This document shows positions 18,091 through 27,169 of a stretch of DNA of 64,000 bases, piece after piece. This DNA comes from Pseudonocardia sp. C8. Its GTDB lineage: Bacteria; Actinomycetota; Actinomycetes; Mycobacteriales; Pseudonocardiaceae. Below the pieces are notes generated by a model. That model worked only from the letters and a program-made list of their open reading frames with translations, was not told the DNA's origin and did no database searches. The stretch is taken from contig NZ_JACMTR010000002.1 in assembly GCF_014267175.1 (NCBI RefSeq), forward strand, positions 4,613,501-4,677,500, given 5' to 3'. How positions within the stretch are numbered: position 1 is the stretch's first letter; each line of letters starts with the position of its first letter. A program made the translations under genes and the position numbers.

Positions 18091-18597
18091 CTAGCCCAAC
18101 TCGACCAGGAACGGCAGCTCCGAGGGGTCGTACCAGGCCAGCTCGTGGTCCTCGGCCTCCCCGACGAGGAACTCGGCGTCGAGATCGCCCAGGTCGGCCT
18201 TGTCCACGGCGGCCGCCGCCTCCCGGACCGCGTGCTCGGCCTCCGGCAGGTCGACGTGCACGGCCGCGATCTTCGCGACCGGCACCGGGCCGGTCACCCG
18301 CACCGCGCCGTCGTCGAGGTCGGGGCGGAGCGTGACGTCGTCGGTGTCGGCGGCGACGACGACCCGGCGGGCCGGGGTGCCCTTCTCGCCGAGACCGAAC
18401 TCGACGGCGAGCAGCCGCAGCGACGCCCGCGCGGCCTCGCTCATCGCGGCGTACTCCAGCTCCTCGTCGTCACCGGCCACGTAGGCCTCGCGGAGCTTCG
18501 GGGTCAGCGCGAACGCGGTCCCGCCGAGCGGCTCGAAGCTGCCGGTCGAGACGGTGCGGGCGAGCATCGGCCAGGTCGCGGGAAGGTAGATCCGCAC
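18091..18597 (-). CDS. Conserved actinobacterial protein (DUF6912-like)
   Basis: This 168-residue cytosolic protein is highly acidic. It starts [12 protein letters not shown] with a GTG initiation codon and ends [14 protein letters not shown]. There is no signal peptide, membrane segment or recognisable catalytic motif. The MRIYLPAT start and the closing D-x-S-E-L motif are typical of a small conserved family confined to actinobacteria, sometimes called DUF6912. Function is unknown. It lies 30 bases downstream of the WS/DGAT gene on the same strand, so the two are probably co-transcribed. Confidence 0.78.
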   Translation of the reverse strand: MRIYLPATWPMLARTVSTGSFEPLGGTAFALTPKLREAYVAGDDEELEYAAMSEAARASLRLLAVEFGLGEKGTPARRVVVAADTDDVTLRPDLDDGAVRVTGPVPVAKIAAVHVDLPEAEHAVREAAAAVDKADLGDLDAEFLVGEAEDHELAWYDPSELPFLVELG

Positions 18598-18627
18598 GTC
18601 GGGTGGTCCTTTCTGGTGGCTCGCCGG

Positions 18628-20067
18628 CTACTGCCGCAGGGTCTCGAGCAGCTCCTCGAGCGACTCGTTCACCATCCCGGCGAGCACGTCGAGATCGGGC
18701 ATCGCGTCCCGGTCACCGTTGAGTCCGTAGTAGACGCCGCCGTCGTAGCTGGTCAGGCCGATGGAGACGGCCTGCCCCTTGGCCAGCGGCACCACCGGGA
18801 ACATCTCCAGCATCCGGGCACCGGCCGCGTAGAGCGGGAACTGCGGGCCCGGCACGTTCGTCACGACCAGATTGAAGAAGTGCCGGGACATGCCGCTGGC
18901 GGCCCGGGCCCCGACGGCGTGGAGGGTCGGCGGGGCGAACCCGCCGATCCGGACGAGGGTGTCGGCGCCGACGGCGTCGCCGGTGTCGGTGTGCTCGCGC
19001 ATCTGGTGGGTCACCTGGTGGAGCCGCACCAGCGGGCTCGGCTCGCCCACCGGCAGGTCCACCAGGAACGACGCCACCCGGTTGCCGAGCGAGCCGCCGG
19101 TCGCCGAGCTCGGCACGTCCCCCTCGCCGCGCACCGACAGCGGCACCAGGGCCCGCACGCTCGACGACCCGCCGACCGGCTCGCCGCGCGACATCAGCCA
19201 GGTTCGCAGCGCCCCGGCGATCACCGCGAGGACCACGTCGTTGACGTCGCAGCCGTAGGCGGCGCGGACCTTGCGGTAGTCCTCCAGGTCGGTGCGGGCG
19301 AGCGCGAACCGGCGCTGGGTGGAGATCTCGGCGTTCAGCGGCAGCCCGGGGGCGCGGCGGCCCGCGGTGCGGGCCATCGTCAGCACCTTGCCCGCGGCCC
19401 CGGCGAGCTTGCCGACCGTGGCGAGCGCGTCCCCGGCGGCGACCCGGACGTTGTCGGCCAGCTCGGTCGGCCGGGTCACCGCCTCGCCGATCGCGTCCAG
19501 GACCAGCTGGCCGTCGCTCGGTTCGGGCCGTGGCATCCACAGCTCGTCCGGGGTCTCCCGGGGGTCGGGCGAGACGTCGAGGATCACCTGGCCGATGTCG
19601 ATGGCGGAGATCCCGTCGACCATCGCCTGGTGGGTCTTGGTGAGGATCGCGACCCGGCCGGCGCCCGCGTCCCGGCCGTCGCCGGGGGCCGCGAGACCCT
19701 CGATGAGGTACATCTCCCACAGCGGGCGGGTGTGGTCCAGCGGCCGCGACATCAGCCGGGCGACCAGCTCGGTCAGCTGCTCCTCGCTGCCCGGGCGGGG
19801 CAGGGCGGACCGCCGCACGTGGTAGGCGATGTCGAACTCGGGGTCGTCGACCCACACGGGCCGGGCCAGGTTCCCGGGCACGTGCCGGACCTTCTGCCGG
19901 AACCGGGGCACCAGCGCGAGCCGCCGCTCGATGAGCTCGACCAGGCGGTCGTAGTCGAACCCGTCCGGCGGGCGGTCGAACACCGAGATCCCGCCGACGT
20001 GCATGGGCGTGGTCGCCTCCTCCAGGTAGAGGAAGGAGGCGTCGAGCGCGGAGAGCCGGGACGGCAT
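18628..20067 (-). CDS. Wax ester synthase/diacylglycerol acyltransferase (WS/DGAT) family, altered HHxxxDG
   Basis: This 479-residue member of the WS/DGAT family makes triacylglycerol or wax esters from acyl-CoA. It starts [17 protein letters not shown]. The condensing motif HHxxxDG reads HQAMVDG (His146, Gln147, Asp151, Gly152), so the second His, usually taken as the base, is Gln. The C-terminal part keeps [12 protein letters not shown] and the late [15 protein letters not shown] block. I chose ATG 20067, which starts at the family's first conserved residues. Homologues of this neighbourhood in M. tuberculosis include tgs3. Whether the variant is active needs comparison with relatives. Confidence 0.88.
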   Translation of the reverse strand: MPSRLSALDASFLYLEEATTPMHVGGISVFDRPPDGFDYDRLVELIERRLALVPRFRQKVRHVPGNLARPVWVDDPEFDIAYHVRRSALPRPGSEEQLTELVARLMSRPLDHTRPLWEMYLIEGLAAPGDGRDAGAGRVAILTKTHQAMVDGISAIDIGQVILDVSPDPRETPDELWMPRPEPSDGQLVLDAIGEAVTRPTELADNVRVAAGDALATVGKLAGAAGKVLTMARTAGRRAPGLPLNAEISTQRRFALARTDLEDYRKVRAAYGCDVNDVVLAVIAGALRTWLMSRGEPVGGSSSVRALVPLSVRGEGDVPSSATGGSLGNRVASFLVDLPVGEPSPLVRLHQVTHQMREHTDTGDAVGADTLVRIGGFAPPTLHAVGARAASGMSRHFFNLVVTNVPGPQFPLYAAGARMLEMFPVVPLAKGQAVSIGLTSYDGGVYYGLNGDRDAMPDLDVLAGMVNESLEELLETLRQ

Positions 20068-20104
20068 GGCCGCGATCCTACGTGCGCGTGGGATTCTGGC
20101 CGTC

Positions 20105-20866
20105 GTGACCGACCCCGCCGTGTCCCCCAAGGACCGCTTCATCACCGTCTACGGCCGCAAACCCGTGCTGGAGGCGCTCGCGGACCCGGACCTCGAGGTC
20201 GACAAGGTCGTGCTCGCCGATACGGTCCGTGGCGGCGGGGAACGGGACATCACCGCCGCGGCCCGCGGGCGCGGCGTGCCGGTGCAGCGGGCGTCCGCGC
20301 AGCGGGTGAAGGTCCTGGCCGGCAACGGGCGGCACGACCAGGGGGTGCTGGCCGACGTCGTCGCCCCCCGGATGGCACCGCTGCCGGTGTTCCTGTCCGA
20401 CCTGGGGAGCCGGCGGCCGGCGTCGGTGCTGGTGCTCGACGCCATCACCAACCCGTCGAACGTCGGGATGCTCCTGCGCAGCGCGACCGCCGCCGGCCTG
20501 GACGGGGTGCTCCTGCCGCGCCGCGGGGTGCCGGCGATCGACCCGCTCGTGATCAAGGCGTCGGCCGGGGTGGCGTTCTCGGCACCCGTGCTGCGGTGCG
20601 GCACCGCCGCCGAGGGCATCGACCTCATGCAGGGCGCCGGCTTCGCGGTGTTCGGCCTCGACGCCGGCGGCGACTCGCTGCTCGACGCCGACCTGCCGCA
20701 CCGGGTGGCGCTGGTGCTCGGCAACGAGACCGACGGGCTGACCGACCCCGTCCGGGACCGGATCGACGGCGTCCTGTCGCTGCCGATGTACGGCGGCGTG
20801 GAGTCGCTCAACGTCGCCTCGGCGGGGGCGGTCGCCGCCTACGAGCTGCTGCGCAGAAAGAGCTGA
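20105..20866 (+). CDS. SpoU-family RNA 2'-O-ribose methyltransferase (RlmB-like)
   Basis: This 253-residue SPOUT methyltransferase probably acts on 23S rRNA. There is an N-terminal substrate-binding domain ([15 protein letters not shown] ... VADVVAPR). The three SpoU motifs follow: [17 protein letters not shown] (motif 1), [10 protein letters not shown] (motif 2) and [22 protein letters not shown] (motif 3), which build the trefoil-knot SAM site. The Asn and Arg of motif 1 and Glu of motif 2 are present. GTG 20105 starts just before the conserved domain. It is divergent from the WS/DGAT gene with a 37-base gap. Exact rRNA site is not decidable here. Confidence 0.88.
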   Translation: MTDPAVSPKDRFITVYGRKPVLEALADPDLEVDKVVLADTVRGGGERDITAAARGRGVPVQRASAQRVKVLAGNGRHDQGVLADVVAPRMAPLPVFLSDLGSRRPASVLVLDAITNPSNVGMLLRSATAAGLDGVLLPRRGVPAIDPLVIKASAGVAFSAPVLRCGTAAEGIDLMQGAGFAVFGLDAGGDSLLDADLPHRVALVLGNETDGLTDPVRDRIDGVLSLPMYGGVESLNVASAGAVAAYELLRRKS

Positions 20867-20886
20867 GATCGTTAGGGTCGGGCGGC

Positions 20887-22158
20887 ATGGTGCGCCGACG
20901 CATGCCCCGACCGTCCGAGCTGGCGCCGCTGCTGCGCCCCGCCCCCGTCACCCTGGACCGGACCGCCGCGCACCTGGCCCGGGCGGCGAGCATCGGTGAC
21001 CTGCGCCGGCTCGCCCGCCGGCGGGCGCCGCGCGCGGTGTTCGACTACACCGACGGAGCCGCCGAGGACGAGCTGAGCCTGCGCCGGGCCCGCGAGGTGT
21101 GGGCGTCGGTCGAGTTCTCGCCCACCGTGCTGCGCGACGTCTCCCGGGTCGACACCGGCCGGGACGTCCTCGGGAAGCGGTCCGCGCTGCCGTTCGCGCT
21201 GGCCCCGACCGGGTTCACCCGCATGATGCACACCTCCGGCGAGCGGGCGGTCGCCGCCGTCGCGGCCGAGGCGGGCATCCCGTACGCGCTGTCCACCATG
21301 GGGTCGACGACGATCGAGGGCGTCGCCGAGGCCGGGCGCGGCGGGCGGCACTGGTTCCAGCTCTACCTGTGGAAGGACCGCTCGGTCGCGCACGAGCTGG
21401 TCTCCCGCGCCGCGGCCGCCGGGTACGACACGCTGATGCTGACCGTCGACACCCCGGTCGGCGGCAACCGGCGCCGCGACGCCCGCAACGGGCTGTCCAT
21501 CCCGCCCGCGCTGTCGCTGCGCACGCTCGTCGACGGGGCCCGGCACCCCCGCTGGTGGTTCGACCTGCTCACCACCGAGCCGCTGACGTTCGAGTCGCTG
21601 GCCGCGGGCGGCGGCACCCCGCTCGAGGTGATCAACCGGGTCTTCGACCCCGCCCTGACCATGGACGACGTCGCCTGGTTGCGGGAGACCTGGCCCGGGA
21701 AGCTGGTCGTCAAGGGCGTCCAGTCGGTGGCCGACGCCCGCCGGGTCACCGACGCCGGGGCGGACGCCGTGCTGCTGTCCAACCACGGCGGCCGGCAGCT
21801 GGACCGCGCGCCGGTCCCCGCCGAGCTGATCGAACCCGTGGTCCAGGAGCTCGGGGACGACGCCGAGGTGCTGGTCGACACCGGCATCCTGCACGGCGGC
21901 GACGTCGTGGCCGCCGTCGCGCTGGGCGCCCGGGCCGCCCTGGTCGGCCGGGCCTACCTGTACGGCCTGATGGCCGGCGGCGAGGCCGGCGTGCGGCGGG
22001 CCGTCGAGATCCTGCGGGCCGAGGTGGAGCGGACCCTGCAGCTCCTCGGGGTGACCCGGGTGGACGACCTCCGCCCGGAGCATGCCCGGCTCCGTTCACC
22101 GATTACCGGCTCCGCTCACCCGGATGGAGGACGTGCCGCAGGTGCGGGTGGACGCTGA
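20887..22158 (+). CDS. FMN-dependent alpha-hydroxy acid oxidase/dehydrogenase (LldD-like)
   Basis: This 423-residue FMN enzyme of the L-lactate dehydrogenase/glycolate oxidase family oxidises 2-hydroxy acids. It shows [66 protein letters not shown] and the active-site SNHGGRQLD (catalytic His, then Arg). The phosphate-binding part is [18 protein letters not shown]. The C-terminal ~20 residues ([18 protein letters not shown]) are unrelated low-complexity sequence. ATG 20887 was used; the ATG at 20902 is also possible. It follows the rRNA methylase by 20 bases on the same strand. Confidence 0.9.
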   Translation: MVRRRMPRPSELAPLLRPAPVTLDRTAAHLARAASIGDLRRLARRRAPRAVFDYTDGAAEDELSLRRAREVWASVEFSPTVLRDVSRVDTGRDVLGKRSALPFALAPTGFTRMMHTSGERAVAAVAAEAGIPYALSTMGSTTIEGVAEAGRGGRHWFQLYLWKDRSVAHELVSRAAAAGYDTLMLTVDTPVGGNRRRDARNGLSIPPALSLRTLVDGARHPRWWFDLLTTEPLTFESLAAGGGTPLEVINRVFDPALTMDDVAWLRETWPGKLVVKGVQSVADARRVTDAGADAVLLSNHGGRQLDRAPVPAELIEPVVQELGDDAEVLVDTGILHGGDVVAAVALGARAALVGRAYLYGLMAGGEAGVRRAVEILRAEVERTLQLLGVTRVDDLRPEHARLRSPITGSAHPDGGRAAGAGGR

Positions 22159-22176
22159 CCGCGTCACGATGGCCGC

Positions 22177-22479
22177 ATGGGTTTCCTGGACAAGGCCAAG
22201 GATCTGCTCGGCAAGCACGACGACAAGGTCGACCAGGCGCTGAACAAGGCCGGGGACGCGGCCAAGAAGAAGTTCGCCGGTAACGAGCAGCACGTCGACA
22301 CCGCGACCAAGTTCGCGCGCGAGCGGACCGGTGAGGGGGACAGCACCGCGCAGCAGGCCCCGCCGCCCGGCGAGCAGGCCCCGCCCCCCGGTGAGCAGGC
22401 GCCGCCGCCCGGTGAGCAGCCGCCCCCGCCGCACGGCCAGCAGCCGGGCCAGGCTCCGCCGCCGCCCCCGCAGCAGTGA
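22177..22479 (+). CDS. Rv0909/MT0933-type antitoxin-like protein with a Pro-rich repeat tail
   Basis: This 100-residue protein has an N-terminal lysine-rich amphipathic helix (MGFLDKAKDLLGKHDDKVDQ, KAGDAAKKKFAG) matching the family annotated as MT0933/Rv0909 antitoxin. From about residue 60 it carries a tail of tandem PPPGEQA units followed by PPPPHGQQPGQAPPPPPQQ, not present in the mycobacterial prototype. No toxin gene (such as a Rv0910-like partner) is next to it, so an antitoxin role is doubtful; it may be a stress protein. It starts 18 bases after the FMN oxidase stop and is followed by a hairpin. Confidence 0.75.
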   Translation: MGFLDKAKDLLGKHDDKVDQALNKAGDAAKKKFAGNEQHVDTATKFARERTGEGDSTAQQAPPPGEQAPPPGEQAPPPGEQPPPPHGQQPGQAPPPPPQQ

Positions 22480-22545
22480 GCCGCCGCCGGTAGCACCGGC
22501 GCGGCCGCACGACCGGCCCGGCACCCGCCGGGGCCGGCGGATCAC

Positions 22546-22577
22546 GAGGCGCCGTCCGCAGCCGCGGGCGGCGCCTC
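22546..22577. terminator. Hairpin between convergent antitoxin-like and HAD genes
   Basis: GAGGCGCC (22546-22553) pairs with GGCGCCTC (22570-22577). It is located between two convergent stops and can serve both strands. Confidence 0.55.
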
Positions 22578-22592
22578 CGCACGTCCGGCCGG

Positions 22593-22994
22593 TCAGGCGT
22601 CCGCCGGGACCCCCAGCAGCACCTCGAGCTCGGCGAGGGTGCCGCCGGCGTCGACGTGCTGCACGCCGACCGCGCCGGCCGCGGCCGCCCCGCGCACGCA
22701 GGCGCCCAGGTCGTCCACGACCACGCAGTCGGCCGGGTGCAGCCCGAGCTCGGCGGCGGCCGCGGCGAACGCGTCCGGGCTCGGCTTGCGGGCGCCGCGC
22801 ACCGCGCCGAGCAGCACGGTCCCGAACGCGGCCGCGCACTCGTCCGGCACGGCGTGGGCCCCGGAGAACAGCGCCGTGCGGACGCCGGCGCCGGCCGCCC
22901 GCCGGGCGTAGTCGAGCAGCCGGGCCGCACCGTCCGGCTCGTCGAGGACGCCGCCGTAGTCGACGATCAGGCCGCGCAGGGTGCGTGGTTCCAC
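22593..22994 (-). CDS. HAD-superfamily hydrolase
   Basis: This 133-residue single-domain HAD protein lacks the cap domain. Motif I is LIVDYGGVLDEP with only the first Asp of DxD (second position Gly), motif II FSGAH, the motif III lysine is in GARKPSPDAF, and motif IV is VVVDDLGACV. The missing second Asp of motif I argues against ordinary phosphatase activity. GTG 22994 begins the protein as VEPRTLRG. The frame is open upstream but antisense to the ABC permease region. It lies 17 bases downstream of the exporter operon on the same strand. Substrate unknown. Confidence 0.8.
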   Translation of the reverse strand: MEPRTLRGLIVDYGGVLDEPDGAARLLDYARRAAGAGVRTALFSGAHAVPDECAAAFGTVLLGAVRGARKPSPDAFAAAAAELGLHPADCVVVDDLGACVRGAAAAGAVGVQHVDAGGTLAELEVLLGVPADA

Positions 22995-23011
22995 CGGCGC
23001 GACGCTACCGG

Positions 23012-23776
23012 TCAGTCCAGGGCCCGGCGGAGGAACCCGCGGATGCCCAGCAGCGTGAACAGCACGATCGCGAGTACCGGCACGAGCACGCAGGTCCAGC
23101 TCGCCAGGTGCGGGACGTCCGGGACGAGCGCCGCGCGCAACCCCTCGCTGACGTAGGTCAGCGGGTTCAGCGCGGACAGCACCTGGAACCAGCGCATGTC
23201 CTGCAGGGTCAGCAGCGGGTACTGCACCGAGCCGGTGAACAGCAGCGGCGTGAAGATCACCGCGAACAGGATGTTGATCCGCCGCGGCGGCACCGCCGTC
23301 CCGATCGTGAGCCCCATCGCGGCACCGAGCAGAGCGCCGAGCACGACCATCAGCAGTGCCGGGAGCAACCCGGACGGCGGCCAGTCCACGTCGATCATGA
23401 ACAGGCCGATCGGGACCATGAGCAGGCTGGCCAGCAACCCGCGCAGCCCGGCGAACACGACCTTCTCGACGGCCACCGCCCACACCGGCATCGGCGCGAG
23501 CAGCCGGTCGTCGATCTCCCGGGTCCAGGACAGCTCGAACACCAGCGGCAGCGTGACGCTCTGCAATGCACCGAACACGGCGTTCAGCGCGATCAGGCCG
23601 GGCAGCATGATCTCGCCGTAGCCCTCGGCGACGAACCCGCCGCGGCCGAGGACGACCACGAACACCAGCAGGAAGAAGAACGGCTGCACCAGCGTCTGGG
23701 CGAGGAAGGAGGGCAGCTCCTTGCCCGTGACGAAGACGTCGCGGCGCAGCACCGCCAGGAACGCGCGCCCGCTCAC
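23012..23776 (-). CDS. ABC-2 type exporter permease (DrrB-like)
   Basis: This 254-residue integral membrane protein has six hydrophobic segments, beginning after the charged N-terminus FLAVLRRDVFVTGKELPSF. The ABC-2 family motif region FTPLLFTGSVQYPL ... VLSALNPLTYVSEGLRAAL is clear near residues 175-215. It is the membrane part of the exporter whose ATPase is encoded just upstream; the GTG start overlaps the ATPase stop by four bases. The cargo is unknown; relatives export antibiotics or lipids. The MarR-like gene upstream suggests inducible expression. Confidence 0.9.
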   Translation of the reverse strand: MSGRAFLAVLRRDVFVTGKELPSFLAQTLVQPFFFLLVFVVVLGRGGFVAEGYGEIMLPGLIALNAVFGALQSVTLPLVFELSWTREIDDRLLAPMPVWAVAVEKVVFAGLRGLLASLLMVPIGLFMIDVDWPPSGLLPALLMVVLGALLGAAMGLTIGTAVPPRRINILFAVIFTPLLFTGSVQYPLLTLQDMRWFQVLSALNPLTYVSEGLRAALVPDVPHLASWTCVLVPVLAIVLFTLLGIRGFLRRALD

Positions 23777-24750
23777 CGCAGGTCCCTCCCGGTCAGGTCG
23801 ATGAAGACGTCCTCGAGCGTCGCCTCGCCGAGCGACACGTCGCGCACCGCGGCGCCGTGCCGTCCGAGCAGCTCGACGACCGGGGCGAGCAGCGACGCCG
23901 GCTCGCAGGTCACCGACAGGCGGAAGGTCTCGGCCACCGCCCCGTCCCGCCCCGGCGGCGTCTCGACCCGGGCGACGGCGTCCAGCCCGGACAGCGCGGT
24001 GCGCAGCGGCTCCGGCCCGCCGGGGCCCGGCTCGGCGACGACCTCGAGCGTCGCGCTGCCGGGCAGCGCGCGGACCAGCGCGTCCGGGGTGTCCAGGGCG
24101 AGCAGCGTGCCGTGGTCGACGATGCCGATCCGGTCGGAGAGCTTGTGCGCCTCGTCCATGTCGTGCGTGGTGAGGACGACCGTGATCCCCTCGTCGCGCA
24201 TCCCGCGGATCTGGTCGTGCACGAACAGCCGCGCCTGCGGGTCGAGCCCGGTGGACGGCTCGTCGAGGAACAGCACCTCCGGCCGGTGCATGAGCGCCCG
24301 GGCGATCATGACCCGCTGCGCCTGGCCGCCGGACAGGTCGTCCGCGACGGCCTTCGCCTTGCCGGTCAGGCCCATGCGCCCCAGGAGCTCGTCGGCGCGC
24401 CGGTTCCGCTCGGCCCGGCCGACACCGTGGTAGGCGGCGTGGAAGACGAGGTTGTCCCGCACCCCGAGCGAGCGGTCCAGGTTCTGCCGCTGCGGGACGA
24501 CGGCGAGCTTCGCGCAGACGGCGACGGAGTCCGTCCGCACGTCCAGCCCGGCGACCCGCGCGGTGCCGGACGTCGGCACGACCCGGGTGGTCAGGACGCC
24601 CACCGTGGTCGTCTTGCCGGCACCGTTCGGCCCGAGCAGGCCGAACACCTCGCCCTCGAAGACCTCGAACGACAGGCCGTCCACGGCGTTGCGGTCGGCC
24701 TTCGGGTACCGCTTCACCAGATCGACGACCTCGACCGCGGGCTGCCCCAT
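23773..24750 (-). CDS. ABC exporter ATP-binding protein (DrrA-like)
   Basis: This 325-residue nucleotide-binding subunit shows Walker A GPNGAGKTTT (about residues 40-49), Q-loop VVPQRQNLDR, signature LSGGQAQR, Walker B VLFLDEP and the switch His in LTTHDMDEA. A C-terminal ~90-residue domain (LEVVAEPGPGG ... EATLEDVFIDLTGRDLR) is typical of DrrA-type ATPases. ATG 24750 lies eight bases after the stop of the MarR-like gene. It is encoded with the permease in a three-gene operon: regulator, ATPase, permease. Confidence 0.93.
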   Translation of the reverse strand: MGQPAVEVVDLVKRYPKADRNAVDGLSFEVFEGEVFGLLGPNGAGKTTTVGVLTTRVVPTSGTARVAGLDVRTDSVAVCAKLAVVPQRQNLDRSLGVRDNLVFHAAYHGVGRAERNRRADELLGRMGLTGKAKAVADDLSGGQAQRVMIARALMHRPEVLFLDEPSTGLDPQARLFVHDQIRGMRDEGITVVLTTHDMDEAHKLSDRIGIVDHGTLLALDTPDALVRALPGSATLEVVAEPGPGGPEPLRTALSGLDAVARVETPPGRDGAVAETFRLSVTCEPASLLAPVVELLGRHGAAVRDVSLGEATLEDVFIDLTGRDLR

Positions 24751-24758
24751 CGTTCCCC

Positions 24759-25532
24759 CTACGACAGCGGATCGGGGTGATCCTGCTCCAGGAACGCGAG
24801 CACCGCGACCAGATACTCCCGGAGCGCCCCGGCGTGCCCCGGCGGCGGTTCGGGCAGCCGCGGCCCGCGGGCAGCCGGCCGGACCGCGTGCAGCCGGCCC
24901 CGGCCGGCCCCGGTGATCGTCACCCGGCGGATCCGGCGGTCGCCCGGGTCGACGCGGCGGGCGACGAGGCCCCGTTCCTCCAGCGCGTCCAGGACCGGGG
25001 TGAGCGTCGTCGGCCCGACCTGCACCCGGGCCGCGAGCTCGCGCTGGACCAGGCCGTCGGCACGGTCGAGCACGTCCAGCACGGCGACCGCCGTCAGCGG
25101 GAGGCCGAGCCGTCCCACCTGGCCGCGGCGCGCGGCGAGCACGGCCGCCCCCGCCCGGATCAGGAGGTCGGCCAGGGTCGCGGCGGGCTCGGCGGGGTCG
25201 CGGGGTGCCGGGAGCAGGCGGGGTGGGTGGAGCAGCTCGCTCCGCGCGCCCGGTGGCCGGGGTCCGGGTGGTGGGGCGGCGGGGAGCGGTAGATCCATAC
25301 CCGGTATCCCGGCGTACGACGTGGGCAGCGGCAGGTCTGCGCCTGGGAGGCCGGCCGGCGACGTGGCCGCCGGCGGCGGCAGGTCCGCACCCGGCATCCC
25401 GTCCGGCGACGTGGCCGCGGGCGGCGACAGATCCGCACCCGGCATCCCGGCAGGCGGTCCGGGGCGCCGATCGGCGGCCGTCGGCGCGCCGGCATCCGAC
25501 GGGCCGGCCGGGATCGGTGGTCGATCGGGCAT
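24759..25532 (-). CDS. MarR-family regulator with a Pro-rich tandem-repeat N-terminal extension
   Basis: This 257-residue protein has two unlike halves. Residues ~115-257 are a MarR-type winged helix (LADLLIRAGAAVLAARRGQ, TAVAVLDVLDR, QVGPTTLTPVLDALEERGLV, wing RRVDPGDRRIRRVTIT). Residues 1-100 are Pro/Ala-rich and contain four tandem units starting at residues 29, 45, 61 and 75 (GMPGADLSPPAATSPD type). ATG 25532 is the only good start that includes the repeats. A shorter product starting after them cannot be excluded. It heads the DrrAB-like exporter operon and probably represses it. The array of hairpin repeats lies upstream. Confidence 0.75.
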   Translation of the reverse strand: MPDRPPIPAGPSDAGAPTAADRRPGPPAGMPGADLSPPAATSPDGMPGADLPPPAATSPAGLPGADLPLPTSYAGIPGMDLPLPAAPPPGPRPPGARSELLHPPRLLPAPRDPAEPAATLADLLIRAGAAVLAARRGQVGRLGLPLTAVAVLDVLDRADGLVQRELAARVQVGPTTLTPVLDALEERGLVARRVDPGDRRIRRVTITGAGRGRLHAVRPAARGPRLPEPPPGHAGALREYLVAVLAFLEQDHPDPLS

Positions 25533-26439
25533 CGCGCGAGGGTAGGTCGCCGGGGTGCGTTCCCGGCCCGGATCGGGTGGCGGACGATGCGGGAGCGAAC
25601 GGTCCGCCGTCGCAGGGCCCAGATCGATCAGCACGATCGCGCCGTGGTCGCGTCGGAAACGTGCAGGCCGGCAGTGCCCTGTCGGCCTGCTCGCCGTCGA
25701 CCAGCACGCTTCCGCCCTCGACCGGGCAAGAACGTGCACACCGATCAGGCACCCAGAGTCGATCAGCACGAACCCGCCCCCACCACGGCGACAGCGTGCA
25801 CGCGGAGCCCGAACCACCTGTCGAGCGGCACGCATCCGCCCTCGCTGGGGCGGAAACGCGCACACCGACGGCGTCCGTGGGGTCGATCCGCGCGATCCTG
25901 CCCGGTGACGGGCGACAACGTGCGCCTCAGCCGCACCGGGCCCGCGGCGCCCGGTGACGTCGCCACCCACCCCGCGCCCTCGCGGTCTGCGCCCTTCCGG
26001 CCCACACGGCGCGGAAGGCGCACGTCGGCGCACGGGTCGGCCGGCGCGGCGGCACGGCCCGGCTGGCCGGGCAGCACCGGCTTGGTGAAGCGGGCGCCCA
26101 TCGCCACGAGCAAGGCGGGGTCGCCGTCGCGCACGTTCTCGGCCGCCGGGCCGACCGACGTGCGGCTCGACGCGGTCCGGCACGACGCCGGCGCGGTGCG
26201 GTGCGGCAGGAGGTCTGCTCCGACAAGGTGAGGGGGCGGCACGCCGCCAGGCGCGGCGCGGGCCGGAACCACCCGCTGCGGCGCGGAACGCAGGGCGGTC
26301 GTAGGCGCACCCACCGACACCGCAGCCACATCGTGCTGCCCTGGACCATCCGGAGACGGACGGTGCGGCGGTGGACGGTACGGCGACGGATCCGGGCCGT
26401 ACCCCGTCCGCGCGTCCTGCCGCGGCGCACGCTCGACGG
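25533..26439. other. Gene-free region with diverged tandem hairpin repeats
   Basis: About 900 bases between the MarR-like gene and the Rv-type gene contain only GC-rich shadow frames. The first part (25623-25943) is an array of ~62-bp imperfect repeats, each with a 34-base hairpin. A related diverged copy seems to lie at about 25989-26021, where GCGCCCTTCCG faces CGGAAGGCGC. From 26040 to 26439 I see no gene, repeat or RNA structure that I can support. The promoters of both flanking divergent genes must lie here. Confidence 0.6.
25623..25943. repeat. Five-copy ~62-bp tandem repeat, each unit with a 34-base hairpin
   Basis: Units begin at 25623, 25696, 25758, 25820 and 25882, with spacings of 73, 62, 62 and 62. 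Each contains a left arm GCACG (or GCGCG) and right arm CGTGC (or CGCGC) bounding exactly 34 bases: 25631-25664, 25704-25737, 25766-25799, 25828-25861 and 25890-25923. Inside is a second stem whose sequence differs between copies but still pairs: CGCG/CGCG, GCCC/GGGC, CGCC/GGCG, CCGCCC/GGGCGG, GCCC/GGGC. The period is not a multiple of three, so it is not coding. Function unknown. Confidence 0.75.
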
Positions 26440-27090
26440 GTGACCACGACGACGGAAACCGCGACCCCCGGTGCTGCGCCCGCCGACACCGCAGCCGCAC
26501 GCACCGCGCCCGTCGGCACCGCTGACCCGGGCACGGCGGCCCAGGAGACCGTGCTCGTCGCGCACACGGTGGACGACGTGCCACTCGAGCTCCCGCCCGG
26601 GCTCGTCGTCGTCCTGCCGGGGGGCCTCCGGATCCGCTCCGGTGCCGTGCTCGCACCACCACCACCGCCGCCACCGGCGCCGGACGTCGCCCCACCGCAG
26701 GTCGTCCCACCCGACGCCGGGGCCACCCGCGCCCGCGCGGCCGAGCTGACCCGGCTCGTCGTCGAGGTGCTGGCCGGGCGCCGCACACCGGAGCAGCTCA
26801 CCGGCCTCGCGGCGCCGCGGGTGCTGCGTTATCTCGGTGCGGCGCGTGCCGCCGCCGTTGCGCGACCGACGCTCGCCACCGCGGGGCGCGGTGGCCGGGC
26901 GGGCGCGCCGGGATGCAGCACCGCACCCCCGCCGCGAGCGGCCCGGGTCCACGTCATGCAGCCGCATCCGGACGCCGCCGAGGTCTGTGCGACGCCGACG
27001 GTCGCAGGTCGACCTCGGGCGGTCGTGCTGCGCCTCGACCGGCGATCCGGTGACGCCCCCTGGACCGTCACCGCCGTCCGGCTCCTCTGA
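26440..27090 (+). CDS. Actinobacterial Rv-family protein (DUF6459-like) next to secA
   Basis: This 216-residue protein has a low-complexity Ala/Thr/Pro N-terminus (1-60), then a Pro stretch (PPPPPPPAPD, about residues 70-80). A conserved helical part follows (TRLVVEVLAGRRTPEQLTGL) and a C-terminal block HVMQPHPDAAEVCATPTVAG ... VVLRLDRRSGDAPWTVTAVR. This C-terminal block is typical of a small Ala/Arg-rich family encoded beside secA in actinobacteria (DUF6459 by memory). No catalytic motif is visible. GTG 26440 is the likely start; upstream sequence is low complexity. It is convergent with secA. Function unknown. Confidence 0.75.
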   Translation: MTTTTETATPGAAPADTAAARTAPVGTADPGTAAQETVLVAHTVDDVPLELPPGLVVVLPGGLRIRSGAVLAPPPPPPPAPDVAPPQVVPPDAGATRARAAELTRLVVEVLAGRRTPEQLTGLAAPRVLRYLGAARAAAVARPTLATAGRGGRAGAPGCSTAPPPRAARVHVMQPHPDAAEVCATPTVAGRPRAVVLRLDRRSGDAPWTVTAVRLL

Positions 27091-27169
27091 CCGTGCTCAG
27101 CCCGTGCCCGTCCCGGAGTAACCGACACGCCGGCGGCATGCCCGGCCGTCCCCGGAACCACCCGGCGCG

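Noticed and set aside
25623..25943. Possible CRISPR array
   Set aside because: There is no constant repeat; every unit is diverged along its whole length, including the supposed spacer parts, and no cas gene is near.
25763..26788. 341-codon minus-strand frame between the MarR gene and the DUF6459-like gene
   Set aside because: It crosses the repeat array, whose 62-base period shifts frame at each unit, and overlaps the opposite-strand gene; no conserved domain.
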